A stretch of DNA of 64,000 nucleotides. Origin: Synchiropus splendidus. Lineage: Eukaryota; Chordata; Actinopteri; Syngnathiformes; Callionymidae. Both the position numbers and the translations under genes were made by a program. This document shows positions 42,517-55,314 of the stretch, one piece after another. Location: assembly GCF_027744825.2 (NCBI RefSeq), contig NC_071334.1:459690-523689 (forward strand). Reading direction: 5' to 3'. Every line of letters begins with the position of its first letter. Positions within the stretch are counted from its first letter, which is position 1. Under the pieces are notes generated by a model, which saw nothing but the letters and a program-made list of their open reading frames with translations, was not told the origin of the DNA and searched no databases.

Positions 42517-43370
42517 TTATCTGCTCGCACTGAAAAACGTGCAATAACTACGTTTGTCCACTTGGCATACCGTAATCCTTAGAATACTTTGCCTCAAAAA
42601 TCGTTTCTCTCGTACGCGTCATTTCTCAATGGATTTGTGAATGGCGTGCCTCTGGTCACGTGACTGATAGAGCACAAAGCATGGCGGACACCCGTTCTAG
42701 TTTTGCTTTAAACTCTGAGATTTTAAAACAATTAAAAGCTTTTGTTGCGTTTTGATCACATTTCTAGCGACAAATGTACGCCTTACTTTCATTTTTTTCG
42801 CTCGTTTCATGAATATGACGCTTCGTTTTTTTCGTTTTGACCCAGATTCTCTCGTCGGTCTCAATTCAATGGTATTATTGATATTTGATTTGTTGAGTTG
42901 TAATCACATGTAATGTACCTTTAATTTTTATTATGTCATGAAAATGATATAATATTTATTATCCGACTGGAGAAGGAAGTGGATGGCAGGAACTGACGTC
43001 ACGGACCGAATACGTTATTTATTTATCATTTGTATCGAATACATTTCTACGCCAGATAGTATTATCGGATATTTAAAATCGTGTCAAGTGCATATAAAGT
43101 CTTTTGGCAAGAAAGGAAGTTCCGTCATTTATTCGTTTTGCTGACTCACGCTTCGTTCTCCGTCACTGACGTCAGCTGAAACGCAGGCGGACCATTCCAA
43201 ACCTCCCAAGCCGTAGTTTCTAGTTTTCATTCTGTTTAAATATGTACACGTGATGTGGACGCCGACGTTTCTTCGGAGACGTGAATTTATGCTTTGGATG
43301 AATAATTAAATTATACAAACACGTCGGACTTTGACGTCATCAGTGGTCGACAAGAACGAAAACATGGCGG
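42517..43370 (+). repeat. KDZ left terminal inverted repeat (854 bp)
   Basis: Complement of 52427-53268 with scattered substitutions and a ~13-base insertion near 42975. The inner edge is AACATGGCGG. Confidence 0.9.
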
Positions 43371-43940
43371 AAAGTCGTTCGGCTTGACTTCGGTAAAAAC
43401 TCCTCTTCTTTTTTGTTTATCATCCTTTCGTCTATGTAGAGTCTGTCAGTGATTTTGTAGAATTGCAATACTGCGTTTGCTGTTGGTACTGTAGAAGCTT
43501 ATTTTGTCCCCCGGGAGTTGCCATAGTTGGCAGGGGGGTGTTATGTTGGACTGCGCGGGTTTTTGGGTCGTGTCAACCGGAGACTGAAGGCACGAGTGAA
43601 GTTGTTATCTTGCTGCACCAACGAACTTGGACCTTATTGACTGCTGTCCCCGCGGATTTACCAAATATAACCCTCGGCTACAATACTGCGCTGACCAAAG
43701 ACACGAAGCTGAATGATTTTGACGGGAGTTTATTCTATTTCTGAATATTTGAATTTATTTTGTTTGTTTTTTGATAACCTTTCTCCATGTCGATGGTTGT
43801 TAATATGGGGGTAACTTATCCGGTTTCCATTTCTTTTCTTTTCTTCTTGCTGATTTGCATAGTCACGTCCACTGTGTTTAAAACCAAGTGGCCACTGATA
43901 AATTGGTATTCAGGCTGAACTCACTCAACTGAGGAGCATC
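43371..43940 (+). promoter_or_regulatory. KDZ transposase leader region
   Basis: Between the left terminal repeat and the first coding exon. CTTCGGTAAAAACT near 43388 looks like a splice donor, suggesting a leader exon starting in the terminal repeat. A 93-codon frame at 43463-43744 matches nothing known. Confidence 0.35.
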
Positions 43941-45451
43941 ATGGATGACGATGATGCCTTATTTCTTGCTGATTTGCTGTTGGAGGAATCGAAGGTAGGC
44001 ATTTAATGCTCTCATGATCTGTCCTGAGACTTTCTAACAATATGTAATATTGTGTATTAGGTGACGCTAACATTTTCCATGATCTTTATTTTAAGAATAC
44101 TCAACCTCAAGAATCCTCAGAAGTGTCTGGACCGGACAAATTTTCATTTGTTTGGGTTGAGGAGGACGAGGAAGGGAATCCTATCCCAAAGGGGAGGAGA
44201 ACAGGGAAGAAGCGGGCAAAGAGTTCATCCTCAGGTGATTTTTGTTCACTAACTTTCTGGTCTCTATTGCCTGTCTTTGGCTGACTACATTGGTTATGTA
44301 TTATTATAGAACTAATGTCAGTCAACTGCTTCAGTATTTGATTGATTTGTCACGGTTGTGGGGCTAACTATTTGACACGACACTGTCCTAGTGAGGACAT
44401 TTCGCTGAATACAGGACATAATGTTTACATGGTTGAGTAGTCAGTATATTGTTGTGTATATTGTGTAATTTGTTTTGGATGTTTGTTGTTGTTGTTGTTT
44501 AAGGTGAGAGACAATGGTCAATTGTCAATTGGGTCAATGAGTCCTCACATATTGCACCCACCCAGTGAATACATCCTACTGCGTGGATCCTCTACTACAC
44601 TTGGACGGGTGACTATTACAAATGAATACATCAGCAGTAACCGTCAAGCAATCCATTGTTAGAAATGTGCATGTAACCCAGAAGTACCGGTTCTTGACAG
44701 TTGGAATGTTTGATTTGACTAGTACCTGCTCTGACTTTCTTCTTAGCCTCAATAGTTTAATGTCGAACTGTCAACAGATCTATGGATTTATTTTCAACAT
44801 GCTACTATTTTCCTGCTTTTTATTATGACGTTTCTAGTCCATTTGTCCATTTAAACAAATCTCCCTACTCTCAACAGTGACTTCTGGGAGCATGCACTCA
44901 TTGCCCTGTGCGCCATCTACAAGTGGACATCAGCACGTGACTGAGACCGTTCAAGATATAGGTCGTTTTTAGCAGCAGTTGATTTACCCTCTTCTTTCCA
45001 TGTTTGTCTTATTGCTGCTACATTTGGTCACCTTACCCTGTTTTCTAGGATCCCTCATTCAAGAGGTGCAGGACCTTTTGGGACCTGCCATAGACCCAGC
45101 ACCTTCACACTGGAAAGACAGGAAAGCTTCAACTCTCTCTCAAAGTGGACTGTGTTAAGGCCGTATATGGTTCATCAGATGTTACCGTCTGAGAAGCCTA
45201 TAGAGGGAACTTGTCACCACTGCAGATCCAAGACTGCTGTTGTGAAATGTCAGGATTGTTTGCCTAGACCACTTCACTGTGCAGCCTGTGATGTTTCCAT
45301 CCACAATTCCATGGTTTTACATCATAGATCATCCATGATAGAGGGATTCTACAGGCCACTGCCACCAACCACTCGCATCAGTGAAGAGAAGGGAGGAAAA
45401 TTCTCCTTCCATGGAAGAGGTCTGTACTGAGATAATGTATGCCACCAATAT

Positions 45452-45489
<38 letters not shown>

Positions 45490-47688
45490 ACCTCTTTTAA
45501 ATTATGTTCGTCTCCTTTCTTCCCAGAGTGCATTTTGCCAGTAATGCATCCATGCTGCGACTGCTGCTCTGGGCAAACAACCTTTTCTGCAGGAAAGCAA
45601 GTAATTCTGATTGGAATGAATGGTGAGTTCCTTGTGTATGAATTATATTTTCTATTTTCTGTTCTAAAATGTTATGTACATATTTTAGGTCGATACAATG
45701 TGTCCCTCCCAACTGTCAGCTGCTCCTGTGGGAAAGCTTTGGATGTCGGTATTAGTGAGCTGATTGAAAGTGGCTACTGGCCAGCTACAGTCCATTTTGA
45801 GACGCTGTACACAGTGGATTTGTTGGCGACATACGAAGATCTCAAGATTACTGCACCAGGAATGTCAGGACAAGCTTTCGTTGGTATGCTTGAGCAGCGC
45901 ACAAAACTCTTTGGTCGGGTTAGTACATCATTGGACTAATTGCCTGCAGAATTGAAAGAGTTTTAGATGTATTTATATGCTTGATTTTCCTTTTACAGTG
46001 TGGTAAAATATGTGGCGACACCATGCAAAAATCATTCCTGGAATGGTCATACGCAAAATTTGAAGTTGAGAGGCTGCCTGAAGTCGACCTGTTTCGGTGC
46101 CCAGCCTGCACACCCTCAATGTTAGCTGTCTCAGTGGATGGGAACCGCAAGCTTTATCGCTTTAAGAGCCATTCAGGGTATGTGTAAGTTGTTTCTACGG
46201 CATGCAATACATGGAACCTTGATCAAGGTCACCCCTGCTTTATGTCTTTTAGACCAAACGGCTTTTTCGAAGGTGTCTTTTTGGCCAACGACACAGAGGT
46301 GACCTCTTTCGTCAACCACATCAGGGCATCAACAGGACATGTAAAGTTTATTTCAATTTCACTGCACGCTTTGCTCTGTCTACATCTGTTTTTCTTCACC
46401 TTGAACAGAATCCTGGGAAAGGCAGGTGTGGTGGAAGCGAATGGGTGGCTGCACGAGAGTCCTGAGGAGCTCAAGAAATTGGCTGGAGAGTTGTCTATTC
46501 AGGAAGACACTGTTCAGCAAGGGGTGTCTGATGTTCAACAGTGGACTGCAGGTGAATACCTCAGTGTTTTATGCACAATTCTGACGTAAAATACATTTAA
46601 ATTCTTTTTTCTATATTCCCTCAGAAGGAGCATGCAGTCAAAATGAACTTGAAAAAACCATTGAAGGACTGTATCTCAGCATGAAGCAGCGGAAATATCA
46701 GCTGTATCGTCAGGCTGGTAAGAACAGAACGAAAGAAAACAAGTTTTTGATAATAATGTGTGGCTGAGCACATATTCGGTATTTTCTGTTTAATATTCTA
46801 GATGGCAACAAGAGAAGATTTCAGTGGAAAAGAGATCCTTAGAAGATGCCGTCACAAAATACAATGCTGTTGTGCCGTAAACTGGCAAACTCCCTTCTCC
46901 CAACGAGCTCCTGGCTGAGGAAAACTATTCCTGGCCTTGGGAATGTAAGTACATCTAGGATGTGTTCAGTTGTCTTCATATCTATAGGCTATCTTTAATT
47001 ACATTGTAAAGGCTTTAGATGAAGCAATTACAGGTTTGACCGAGGTTGCTGTGATTGGATCAGACAACTTCCTTTTTACTTTTGAAAACTGAAAGAGACA
47101 CTCTTCTATATAATTCTGTCCCATGGGAGAAATTGCCTGGTGTCATTAGGAGGAGATTATGCAGTGTAATAGAACCCACCTTTGAAAGTACACAGACACT
47201 GCGGGAAGTAGTTCGCCACTATTTATAAAAACTGTATATGATGATTTGCAGGTCATGGTGATATGTTAAAGAAAAAAAGGTAATGCTGCTGAACCGCCTG
47301 AAGGAAGAGGAGGTCATTGTTGTCCGTGAAGTCAAGCAGCACTGGGAGTACATGAGGAATATGGCTGGAAATATTGAAGAGATTTCCTCCCAGCTTTCAG
47401 AAGGGATCACTCAGCAAAGTAAGTACAGTTCTATTTGCTACTAGGTTAGTAGTCTAACTTATTGTAATGTCACTGTCAGGCGGCACAGAAGCATTGACTG
47501 GGAGAGGAGGTGAGGGGCTGCTCTGTCTGCTGAAGAGAAGACTGTCAGCAATTCAAGCTCAGCAGGGTGCAGCTCGCTCAACGTACCAACGTGTTTTTGG
47601 ATCGCAAGCCTTGTCTCTCGATGATTCCTCCACTGATGATGAAGAACCCCATGATAGCAGCTCCTCCACCGAAGATGAAGAACACTAG
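43941..47688 (+). pseudogene. KDZ transposase gene, 13 exons visible, catalytic core deleted
   Basis: Transposase with a CxC zinc cluster and RNase H-fold core. Coding exons seen: 43941-43994, 44096-44234, 44878-44961, 45049-45419, 45527-45622, 45689-45918, 45999-46177, 46253-46340, 46409-46551, 46625-46717, 46802-46946, about 47283-47418 and 47480-47688. Diagnostic parts: CHHCRSKTAVVKCQDC and CAACDVSIHN; GYWPATVHFETLYTVDLL; CPACTPSMLAVSVDGN, then KLYR. Exon 9 starts with the core motif CGGSEWVAARES and then jumps, in another frame, to the C-terminal helical region (PEELKKLAGELSIQE). The rest of the catalytic core is therefore missing. Further damage: a shift near 45130, one near 46815, and a stop before TGKLP. 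AATAAA lies at 47785. Confidence 0.85.
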
Positions 47689-48700
47689 CATTGTAGCTCC
47701 TCTTCTGAACTTTGACCTCCCTCATTAGAAAATGAGGAAAACTGTAGTAATTAACTGGCCTGCAGTATGAATGTGAAATGTTAAAATAAACTGTCCTGCA
47801 ATTGACTCTTGTTCTGAGTTATGTACTATTACTATTTTGAAGTAGATGCTGATGCTTTTTATGTAAATTATGAATGATTAATTTGAGATTTGTTGGTAGG
47901 GCAGTGAAATACGGCTTTTCATGCAGCCTCAATAAAGTCAATTAACAGGCTGTGTTCACTCACTTCACTGACTTTCTTTTGCCACTAAAATTGTCTGTAC
48001 AATGCTCATGTATGTTATTCAATCATGTGCAAGTACACATGATTGGTAAACCAAAGCAGTACGATGAATGAGACTGCTGTTTTGTTGCAGGAATAATGAG
48101 TCAAATGGTATGAGCAGGTGTTGCAATGCATTAGCTTACTTGTTTCTGAATGTTATTAGGGTTAGAACTAGGGGTTTCCATGGCCTCTGGCCACCTAAAT
48201 GGGGAAGGTCATCAGTAAATGCTTCTCATCGAAGTTAGCTTAGAACAGGTAGAAATATCATAACCTGGATTACATCCTGAATACTGCTGACAAAGGCACT
48301 AAGAGTGCACGAGTCACAGATCCTACTTTTGAGTTAAAGGAGGAGTTCAATAATTTTAACCCGAGAAGACATCTTATTATTTAACATCTGGATGTGCCAC
48401 CGTATCTTTCTGACTACGTCTGGACAGGAAGGGAAGTCATCTCATTTATCTCTGAGTTCATGTCTGAATGAAAAGGGCCAGCAGGCGCCATGTATTTGTT
48501 AGGCATCACTATGTTTGTTGAGCTTGTTGGCGCCCTTTTGATGGGAGGATCTGACAATTGCTGAGATGGGAATTCTCTTCTACTCTCCCCGACTTGGGAA
48601 GGCAACTGGGCATGGTGGAAAGGGGCAAAAAAACAATTAAACCATTAAACAATGAAAGACAAACACAGAGTAGCAAGTTTGGTGACACATCTGAAAGATT
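47689..48700. other. KDZ internal spacer
   Basis: 3' UTR of the transposase (AATAAA at 47785 and near 47930), then AT-rich sequence without a supported frame. Confidence 0.5.
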
Positions 48701-49180
48701 CAGCCATGAGGTACTAACTGACATGAAACAATGGTCTATCAGTGTTGCCAATGTTGTATGGTCTGGAAACAGTGGCACTGAGGAGAAGACAGGAGGCAGA
48801 GCTGGAGGGAGCAGAGATGAAGATGCTGAGCTTCTCTCTGGGAGTGAGAGCAGGATGATGATAGGACCAGGAAGCTGTAGATCTGAGGGACAGCACATGT
48901 GCTCAGGTGTTTAGGAGAGAAAGTCAGAGAGGCTGGATGGAGATGGTTTGGACATGTACAGAGGAGAGAGAGAGAGCCAGTACATTGGTAGATGAAGATG
49001 GTGAGATGTTGGAACTGGCAGGCAGAAGGTGGAGAGGAAGGCCACAGAGGAGATTGATGGAGGTGGTGAAGGAGGACATGAGGTTTGTAGGTTTGAGAGA
49101 AGAGGAAGCAGAGGAGAGGGTGAGATGGAGGAAGATGATCCACCACTGAAGGGAGAAACCCAGAGAGAGAGAAGAAGAAG
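48701..49180 (+). pseudogene. RTE-like LINE 3' end fragment
   Basis: Forward frames give the end of a LINE reverse-transcriptase protein: RRQEAELEGAEMKMLSFSLG, then after shifts KVREAGWRWFGHVQRRERE and a basic, acidic-patterned tail ending KMIHH. The R-W-F-G-H-V block is a hallmark of RTE-type LINE C-termini. It is a 5'-truncated dead copy that landed inside the KDZ element. Confidence 0.7.
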
Positions 49181-50185
49181 ACGTAATCGCAGATTGTGTC
49201 TCTCTAATTTGGTTATATTTGTCAAGCTTTAAAACAAGAGGAAGCCACACCAAAGAAGATAGCTGGAATATCTCCTTTGCATAGCACATACACAACTGAC
49301 ACACAAATTCCTTTCTCACCTATCTTTGAAATATGCTCCACACTGGCACCTTCTCAAGTCTGACAATTGATCTGTTGATCTTCCAGTCTTGAGGTTTTCA
49401 ACCAGTATAGAAGACAACATTTGCATCTCTCATCGGATGTGCCAAGGCTCAGGGCAGTGGCTGTATCAGCCCATCAGGTGACTCATTTGGAGATGATTAG
49501 TGTATGAATGAATATTAAGACACTCATGTTTCAAGCTCATAATATTTAATATATTTGAAAAGACATAATACTTCATTTGCTCATGAGCAAAAAACGCAGG
49601 AGAACGAGCTATTGATGACAGAAAACCTATACAACGAGATTTAAAGCAAACATTTATCTGAGTGTGATTCCCTCGTTTAAGGTGTTGACGCTATACGTTT
49701 TGAAAATTTAAAGGTATGTTACGTTTTAAGGTGATGTGTTTTATTTTTTATTTTTTTTATTTTACATTACGAACAGTAGAAATGAAGGAATTGTGGGTAA
49801 AAGCCCATCGTGTGCGCGCGTAGACTGCTGGGGGGCGTGGCCTTTACGGAGGAAGACGTTTCATGCGACGAACTTGCTCTAAATATTGAAAGGTAAGAAA
49901 TGATCACGCAAGGGGTCATATATGGCGAAATATATGAAGTGTTTGCCATCATTTCGGGCAACCATCGCTTCCATGTTTGTAACTGTCAAATTCGCGGTTT
50001 ACAGTGGCTGCTGTATAATACTCCGCGGTAACATAAAGAAGAACAAACGTTGTCTTTGCAGTACTCTACAAGTGATTGTTTACATTACATTATGGCTAAA
50101 ACACTTCATTTTCACCTGAAAGGGATTAGGTCTGATATATGTACGTGTGTGTGGCACATGGTACAAACGTTTTGTTTTTTTCCAG
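49181..50185. other. KDZ internal spacer and likely leader exon of second gene
   Basis: Mostly AT-rich. 49820-49891 is GC-richer, ends ATTGAAAG/GTAAGAA and could be the first, non-coding exon of the gene at 50186. Confidence 0.4.
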
Positions 50186-52227
50186 TTCGAGATGCCACAC
50201 GGATCCACTAATAAGCACTGCAATAACTGCAGTGCAGACCTGCAACATTTGCCAAGCAGAGCAGCCCAGGCGACAGAGGCTGGCAAAACGACTGAAAACT
50301 TTTGAGAAAAAAAAAGAGGAGTGGTTGAAAAACCAAAAAAAAAACCAACACCGCCTCACGTGTGATGGACGAGGCACAAATGCTGGTATGTTTGACATCA
50401 GTAATTGTAGTTTTCAAATTTATGGCTTAACATATGGCGATTTCATTTTTTTTTTCAGCTGGAAAAACTGCACACTTTGGGCCACAGAGCTGTGGTGTTT
50501 CTAGCTCGGCCAGGCCAGAAAGCTGGCACTTGGTCCAGTCAGGTGGTCCACTCCAAGTGGCATCTGACTGACCATGCCAGCAAGTGCCTGGACCGGATGA
50601 AGGACCTATATATGGCGGTTGTTAGAGGTAAGCTTGTTCATGTGCACATGTAATAATGGGCCGGATTCAGATCAGGCCATCATTCATTATTAGCCCTTTT
50701 TTGACTTCATTAGTCACCAGCAACCTCTTTCCCTCATATAACTGCATATAAATGTTTTTATATATAGTGGAAGAATACACCACATTAGCATCTGCTCCAG
50801 AGTCTAACCACAGTTCTGTGGTGGAGGATTGTTGGTCCCTGCAAAGCTTTCTGACCATTTTACCTTGTGGTCTCACTGTTATTTCCCTGCTCTGACACAT
50901 CTTTCCCACAGTGCCAGTCGCTGTAGAATGTTCCTCAGTGTAGACAAAAACAGCTGAAAGCAACAAGATCCAAAGTTGTGCTTTAGAGTTATACACAATT
51001 TTAATTTATCTGAGAGCTTTTTTGATGTTGAATTCTGGAAAATAATTTTAAAGTTTATGTGGTGTAAATCAGTCTTTTAAGGCTGAGTATCTCTGGAAGA
51101 TTAGAAAGTTCTGTGTGTGTATATACAAAAATCTCACTCTGATCATATTGTCTATCTGTTCCACAAAGGTTGGACAGATATGCAGCCATCAACCTCCTCC
51201 ACCATCCATCCGTCCACAACCTCTGCCAGCCAGCCGTCTACCTCCTCCAAAAGAGCCTCCACAGGCCCTCTGAGTATGTAGTAATTAGATCTTTGAGACA
51301 TGTCTGCAATCCAATTACCAGAATATCTGTTTTGGTTCATAAATTATTTGTAGACATTATAACATTTAGGTGAAAGACTTTTTATAGTTCAGGTTGCTAT
51401 GACAAAGTCTGACATGTCAGAGATGAGCATGTTATGACATGGTTTATTTGCACGAGATGCGTCATTGGTTTTTGATCGTTAGTCTATTGGATGTTATATG
51501 TAATAAAATATTGTGGGAATTATTCTGTACAGTTATATTTATCCTCAACAGGCTTACCTCCAAGAAAAAGCACCAGAAGGAAGACAGAAGATGGATCCAA
51601 AGGTTCTTACATATTATATACATCATACACTGCCTTGCAAAGATGTAAAAAGTGATGTTATAAAACCATGAGACTTGAAATACAAATATGAAATTAGACA
51701 CAAAACAAAGAAATTAGAATTATGACCACACAAACTAAAAATTATTTTAATATCCCTACATCAAAGTGTTGCCATTCTTAAATCCAATGCACACAGTCCA
51801 CTGTTGCTGACATAAGTCGAGTGACTGCCCTGGCCTCTAAACATGATGTATCTCATGAAGGCAATACAATGCAAGATTGTGCAGTGCCTTAACACTATTA
51901 CACACAGAAATATCACATGCAGCTGTAAATGATTTTATTTGTACTTTCTTCATATTTTAGTGAATGTTCATTGCAGTAGGTATTTTGGCCTGAAGACGTA
52001 GTGGGCACATCTGATGGTAATTTTTCACCACAAACACCACACCTTGCTCACTTGTGTGTTACAAACTGAAGACCAGCAAGGATCATTGTTCTTTACCCTG
52101 CTGTGATTAAATCTTTTTTTTTCTTTCTCTTGCAGTGGAAAGATATTCCAACTTGAGTGGGTACGGATGGAAGAAACCAAAAAATAACAATTTGTTAATA
52201 ATAATAAATACATCTGCAAAAGTGTGA
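50186..52227 (+). pseudogene. KDZ second gene: zinc-ribbon-like basic protein
   Basis: Function unknown. Exons: 50186-50395, 50459-50627, 51169-51273, 51552-51602, 52136-52227; the last four junctions agree in phase. The ATG at 50191 opens MPHGSTNKHCNNCSA. A one-base shift near 50230 then gives CNICQAEQPRRQRLAKRLKT, so the N-terminus has a C-x-x-C...C-x-x-C pattern followed by a basic helix. A second slip in the A-runs at 50309-50345 leads to MDEAQMLLEKLHTLGHRAVV. Next come a W/H-containing region (TWSSQVVHSKWHLTDH), a serine/threonine-rich linker and a basic end. I recall similar zinc-ribbon plus helix proteins in fish genomes. As the partner gene of a KDZ element it may help DNA binding (inference). 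Confidence 0.6.
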
Positions 52228-52426
52228 TCTTGATGTTGTCATGCAATTCATACATGCGTACAAGGAGGTGAATATAATGAATAAATAATTTGACCCTGAA
52301 GTAGAATGAAATTGTCATAACAGAACTGAAATCCTTTATTTCAATTTCCTCTGACCCATTAAAATATTAAAAAAAGAGATGTACATGCCGGATGTGACGC
52401 CATCATCCCGCGGCAGGCAGGACATC

Positions 52427-53268
52427 CCGCCATGTTTTCGGTCTGGTCGACCACTGATGATGACGTCAAAGTCCGACGTGTTTGTACAATTGAATTATTC
52501 ATCCAAAGCATAAATTCACGTCTCCGAAGAAACGTCGGCGTCCACATCACGTGTACATATTTAAACAGAATGAAAACTAGAAACTACGGCTTGGGAGGTT
52601 TGGAATGGTCCGCCTGCGTTTCAGCTGACGTCAGTGACGGAGAACGAAGCATGAGTCAAAACGAATAAATCACGGAACTTCCTTTCTTGCCAAAAGACTT
52701 TATATGCACTTGACACGATTTTAAATATCCGATAATACTATCTGGCGCAGAAATGTATTCGATAAAAATGATAAATAAATAACGTATTCGGTCCGTGACG
52801 TCAGTTCCTTCTCCAGTCGGATAATAAATATTATATCATTTTCATGACATAATAAAAATTAAAGGTACATTACATGTGATTACAACTCAACAAATCAAAT
52901 ATCAATAATACCATTGAATTGAGACCGACGAGAGAATCTGGGTCAAAACGAAAAAAACGAAGCGTCAAATGCATGAAACGAGTGGAAAAAATGAAAGTCA
53001 GGCGTACATTTGTCGCTAGAAATGTGATCAAAACGCAACAAAAGCTTTTAATTGTTTTAAAATCTCACAATTTAAAGCAAAACTAGAACGGGTGTCCGCC
53101 ATGTTTTGTGCTCTATCAGTCACGTGACCAGAGGCACGCCATTCACAAATCCATTGAGAAATGACGCGTACGAGAGAAACGATTTTTGAGGCAAAGTATT
53201 CAAAGGATTACGGTATGCCAAGTGGACAAGCGCAGTTATTGCACGTTTTTCAGTGCGAGCAGATAAAA
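52427..53268 (-). repeat. KDZ right terminal inverted repeat (~842 bp)
   Basis: Complement of 42517-43370. Outer tip is the complement of TTATCTGCTCGCACTG. Confidence 0.9.
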
Positions 53269-54122
53269 CCCAGTCTCACAAAAAAACGTGCAATAACAAC
53301 GTTTGTCCACTTCATGAAAACGTAGTGGTTTGACGAATTTGCCTCAAAAAACGTATCCCAGGTACATTTAATTTCTCAATGGCTTAGTGAAGGGCGTTCC
53401 TTTGGTCACGTGACTGACAGCTTTCTCCCCCGTCTGAACATAAAACATGGCGGACATCCGTTCTATTTTTGCTCTAAATTGTGAGATTTTAAAACAATTA
53501 AATGTTTTTGTTGAGTTTTGATCACATTTCTAGCGACAAATGTACACTTTATTTTCATATTTTCTGCTCGGTGTATGTTTATGGCGCTTCGTTTTATCGT
53601 TTTGACCCAGGTTCTTTAGTGGTGCTCACTGAAATCGTAGTATTCTGACGTTTGCCCTGCCGCCCATAAATCCACTCCAAATTGTGGGTTTTTTTAAATG
53701 ACTTTATTGGCTTTTGATCGCATTTCTAGCGACAAATATATCCCACATTGTAATATTATGTGCTTGTTTTATGTAAATAACGCTTATTTTCTTTCGTTTG
53801 GACCGAGATAGTTTTGTGATTCCCTGTTAAATCGTAGTATTGTGACGTTTGCCCTGCTGGCCATAAATCCACTCCAAATTGTGGGTTTTTTAAAATGACT
53901 TTATTGGCTTTTGATCGCATTTCTAGCGACAAATATATCCCACGTTGTAATATTATGTGCTTGTTTTATGCAAATAACGCTTATTTTCTTTCGTTTGGAC
54001 CGAAACATGGTGGACATCCGTTCTATTTCGCTCTAAATTGTGAGATTTTAAAACAAAAGCTTTTGTTGACTTTTGATCGCATTTCTAGCGACCAATATAT
54101 TCTATATTGGGGTTGTACTGGG
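53269..54122 (+). repeat. Repeat B: second direct copy, complete
   Basis: 854 bases from CCCAGTCTCAC to ACTGGG, so its ends are short inverted repeats (CCCAGT/ACTGGG, extendable to AACCCAGT/ACTGGGTT). Internal units start near 53515, 53712 and 53909 (197-base period), with a shorter one at 54071. Abuts Gypsy sequence on its right. Confidence 0.85.
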
Positions 54123-54139
54123 TTGGAGTATTTAACATC

Positions 54140-55291
54140 TGTTCCATCCCAGTGACGGTGAAGAAAGGAACTGTGGCCGGCGTTTTACAGGCTGCTGAGG
54201 TCGTGGAGGAATCTGCATCAGTGCCATCTGAGGTAACCACTCCAACCATAACAGATTCCCTGTCTTCTCCAGCTCCAGATCACTTGAAAGAACTGTATGT
54301 AGAAAGTCGTGCTGGTCTGCCTCAGGTCAACCACGGGGCGTTGGCCGAGTTACTGTCCTCTTTTGCCGACGTCTTCTCAGCAAGTCCCACAGATCTTGGA
54401 CGCACCAATCTGGTGAAGCATGACATTCTGACAACACCTGGTCCACCTGTGAAACTACCTCCGAGAAGAATGGGCCGAGATAAACAAGCTGCAGCTGACG
54501 AGCAGGTACAACAGAGTTTGGAAAAGGGTGTGGCTCAAGTCAGTAACAGCGGCTGGGCCGCGCCAATTGTCATGGTTCGCAAAAAGGATCGGAGCACTCG
54601 TATGTGTGTGGATCATAGATTGTTGAATGAGCGCACGATGAAGGATGCTTATCCTCTCCCGCGCATACAGGACACTCTTGACACCTTGTCTACGGCAAAG
54701 TTTTTCAGCACCCTCGACCTGACATCAGGATACTGGCAGCTGGAGATGACACCAAGGGCCCGCAAAGCTGCCGCTTTCTGCACGAGGAAAGGGTTGTTCG
54801 AATGGAACGTGATGCCGTTTGGACTTTGCAACGCCCCTGCAACATTTCAAAGGCTGATGGGCCGAGTTCTAGCGGGATTGCAATGGGAAACGTGCCTAGT
54901 GTATCTGGACGACATCATTGTGCTGGGAAGTGATGTCGAACAAATGCTTGAAAGGCTGGGTCAGGTATTTAAGAGATTAGGACAGGCCAACTTGAAGCTG
55001 AAGCCATCCAAGTGTTGTCTTTTTAAAGAACAAGTTACTGACCTGGGTCATATTGTTTCTGCCCAGGGTGTTGCTACAGACCCGGTGAAAGTTGACAAAG
55101 TGAAGAACTGGCCAACGCCACGGAGTGTCATGGAGGTGCGTCAGTTTGTGGGTTTAGCATCAGATTACCGGCGTTTTGTGAAAAACTTTGCATCGGCAGC
55201 CAAACCTCTCCATGAACTGACGAAGAAGTATGCCCAGTTCAATTGGACAACAGAGTGTCAAAAGGCCTTTGATGAACTGAAGGATCAATGA
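54140..55291 (+). pseudogene. Gypsy reverse transcriptase
   Basis: Starts in the linker before RT (VTVKKGTVAGVLQ) and runs through LPPRRMGRDKQAAADEQVQ, RMCVDHRLLNERTMKDAYPL, FFSTLDLTSGYWQLEM, FGLCNAPATFQRLM and the active site VYLDDIIV (near 54905), to the RNase H-linking TKKYAQFNWTTECQKAF. A stop at 55289-55291 separates it from RNase H in the same reading order. All palm motifs are intact. Confidence 0.9.
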
Positions 55292-55314
55292 TCCACGGCC
55301 CCTGTCTTATCCTA

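Larger units (their letters stand above)
42517..53268 (+). mobile_element. KDZ (Zisupton-like) DNA transposon, 10.75 kb
   Basis: Bounded by inverted repeats of about 850 bases whose tips read TTATCTGCTCGCACTG. It carries a multi-exon KDZ transposase (43941-47688) and a second spliced gene (50186-52227), both on +. An RTE-like LINE fragment lies between them. KDZ transposons (Kyakuja, Dileera, Zisupton) are a cut-and-paste superfamily found in fungi and animals including fish. I cannot define the usual short target duplication, because repeat A abuts the left end and repeat B the right end. The transposase core is deleted, so this copy could move only with help from another. Confidence 0.85.

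Noticed and set aside
48509..49319. Minus-strand frames of 100-135 codons rich in Ser, Leu and Pro
   Set aside because: Antisense shadows of the purine-rich RTE-like LINE end on the plus strand.
50667..50996. Minus frame with a WLDSGADANVV stretch resembling a retroviral-type protease
   Set aside because: Lies within an intron of the KDZ second gene, has no neighbouring RT or gag, and the rest of the frame does not fit a protease. Probably a tiny remnant or chance.
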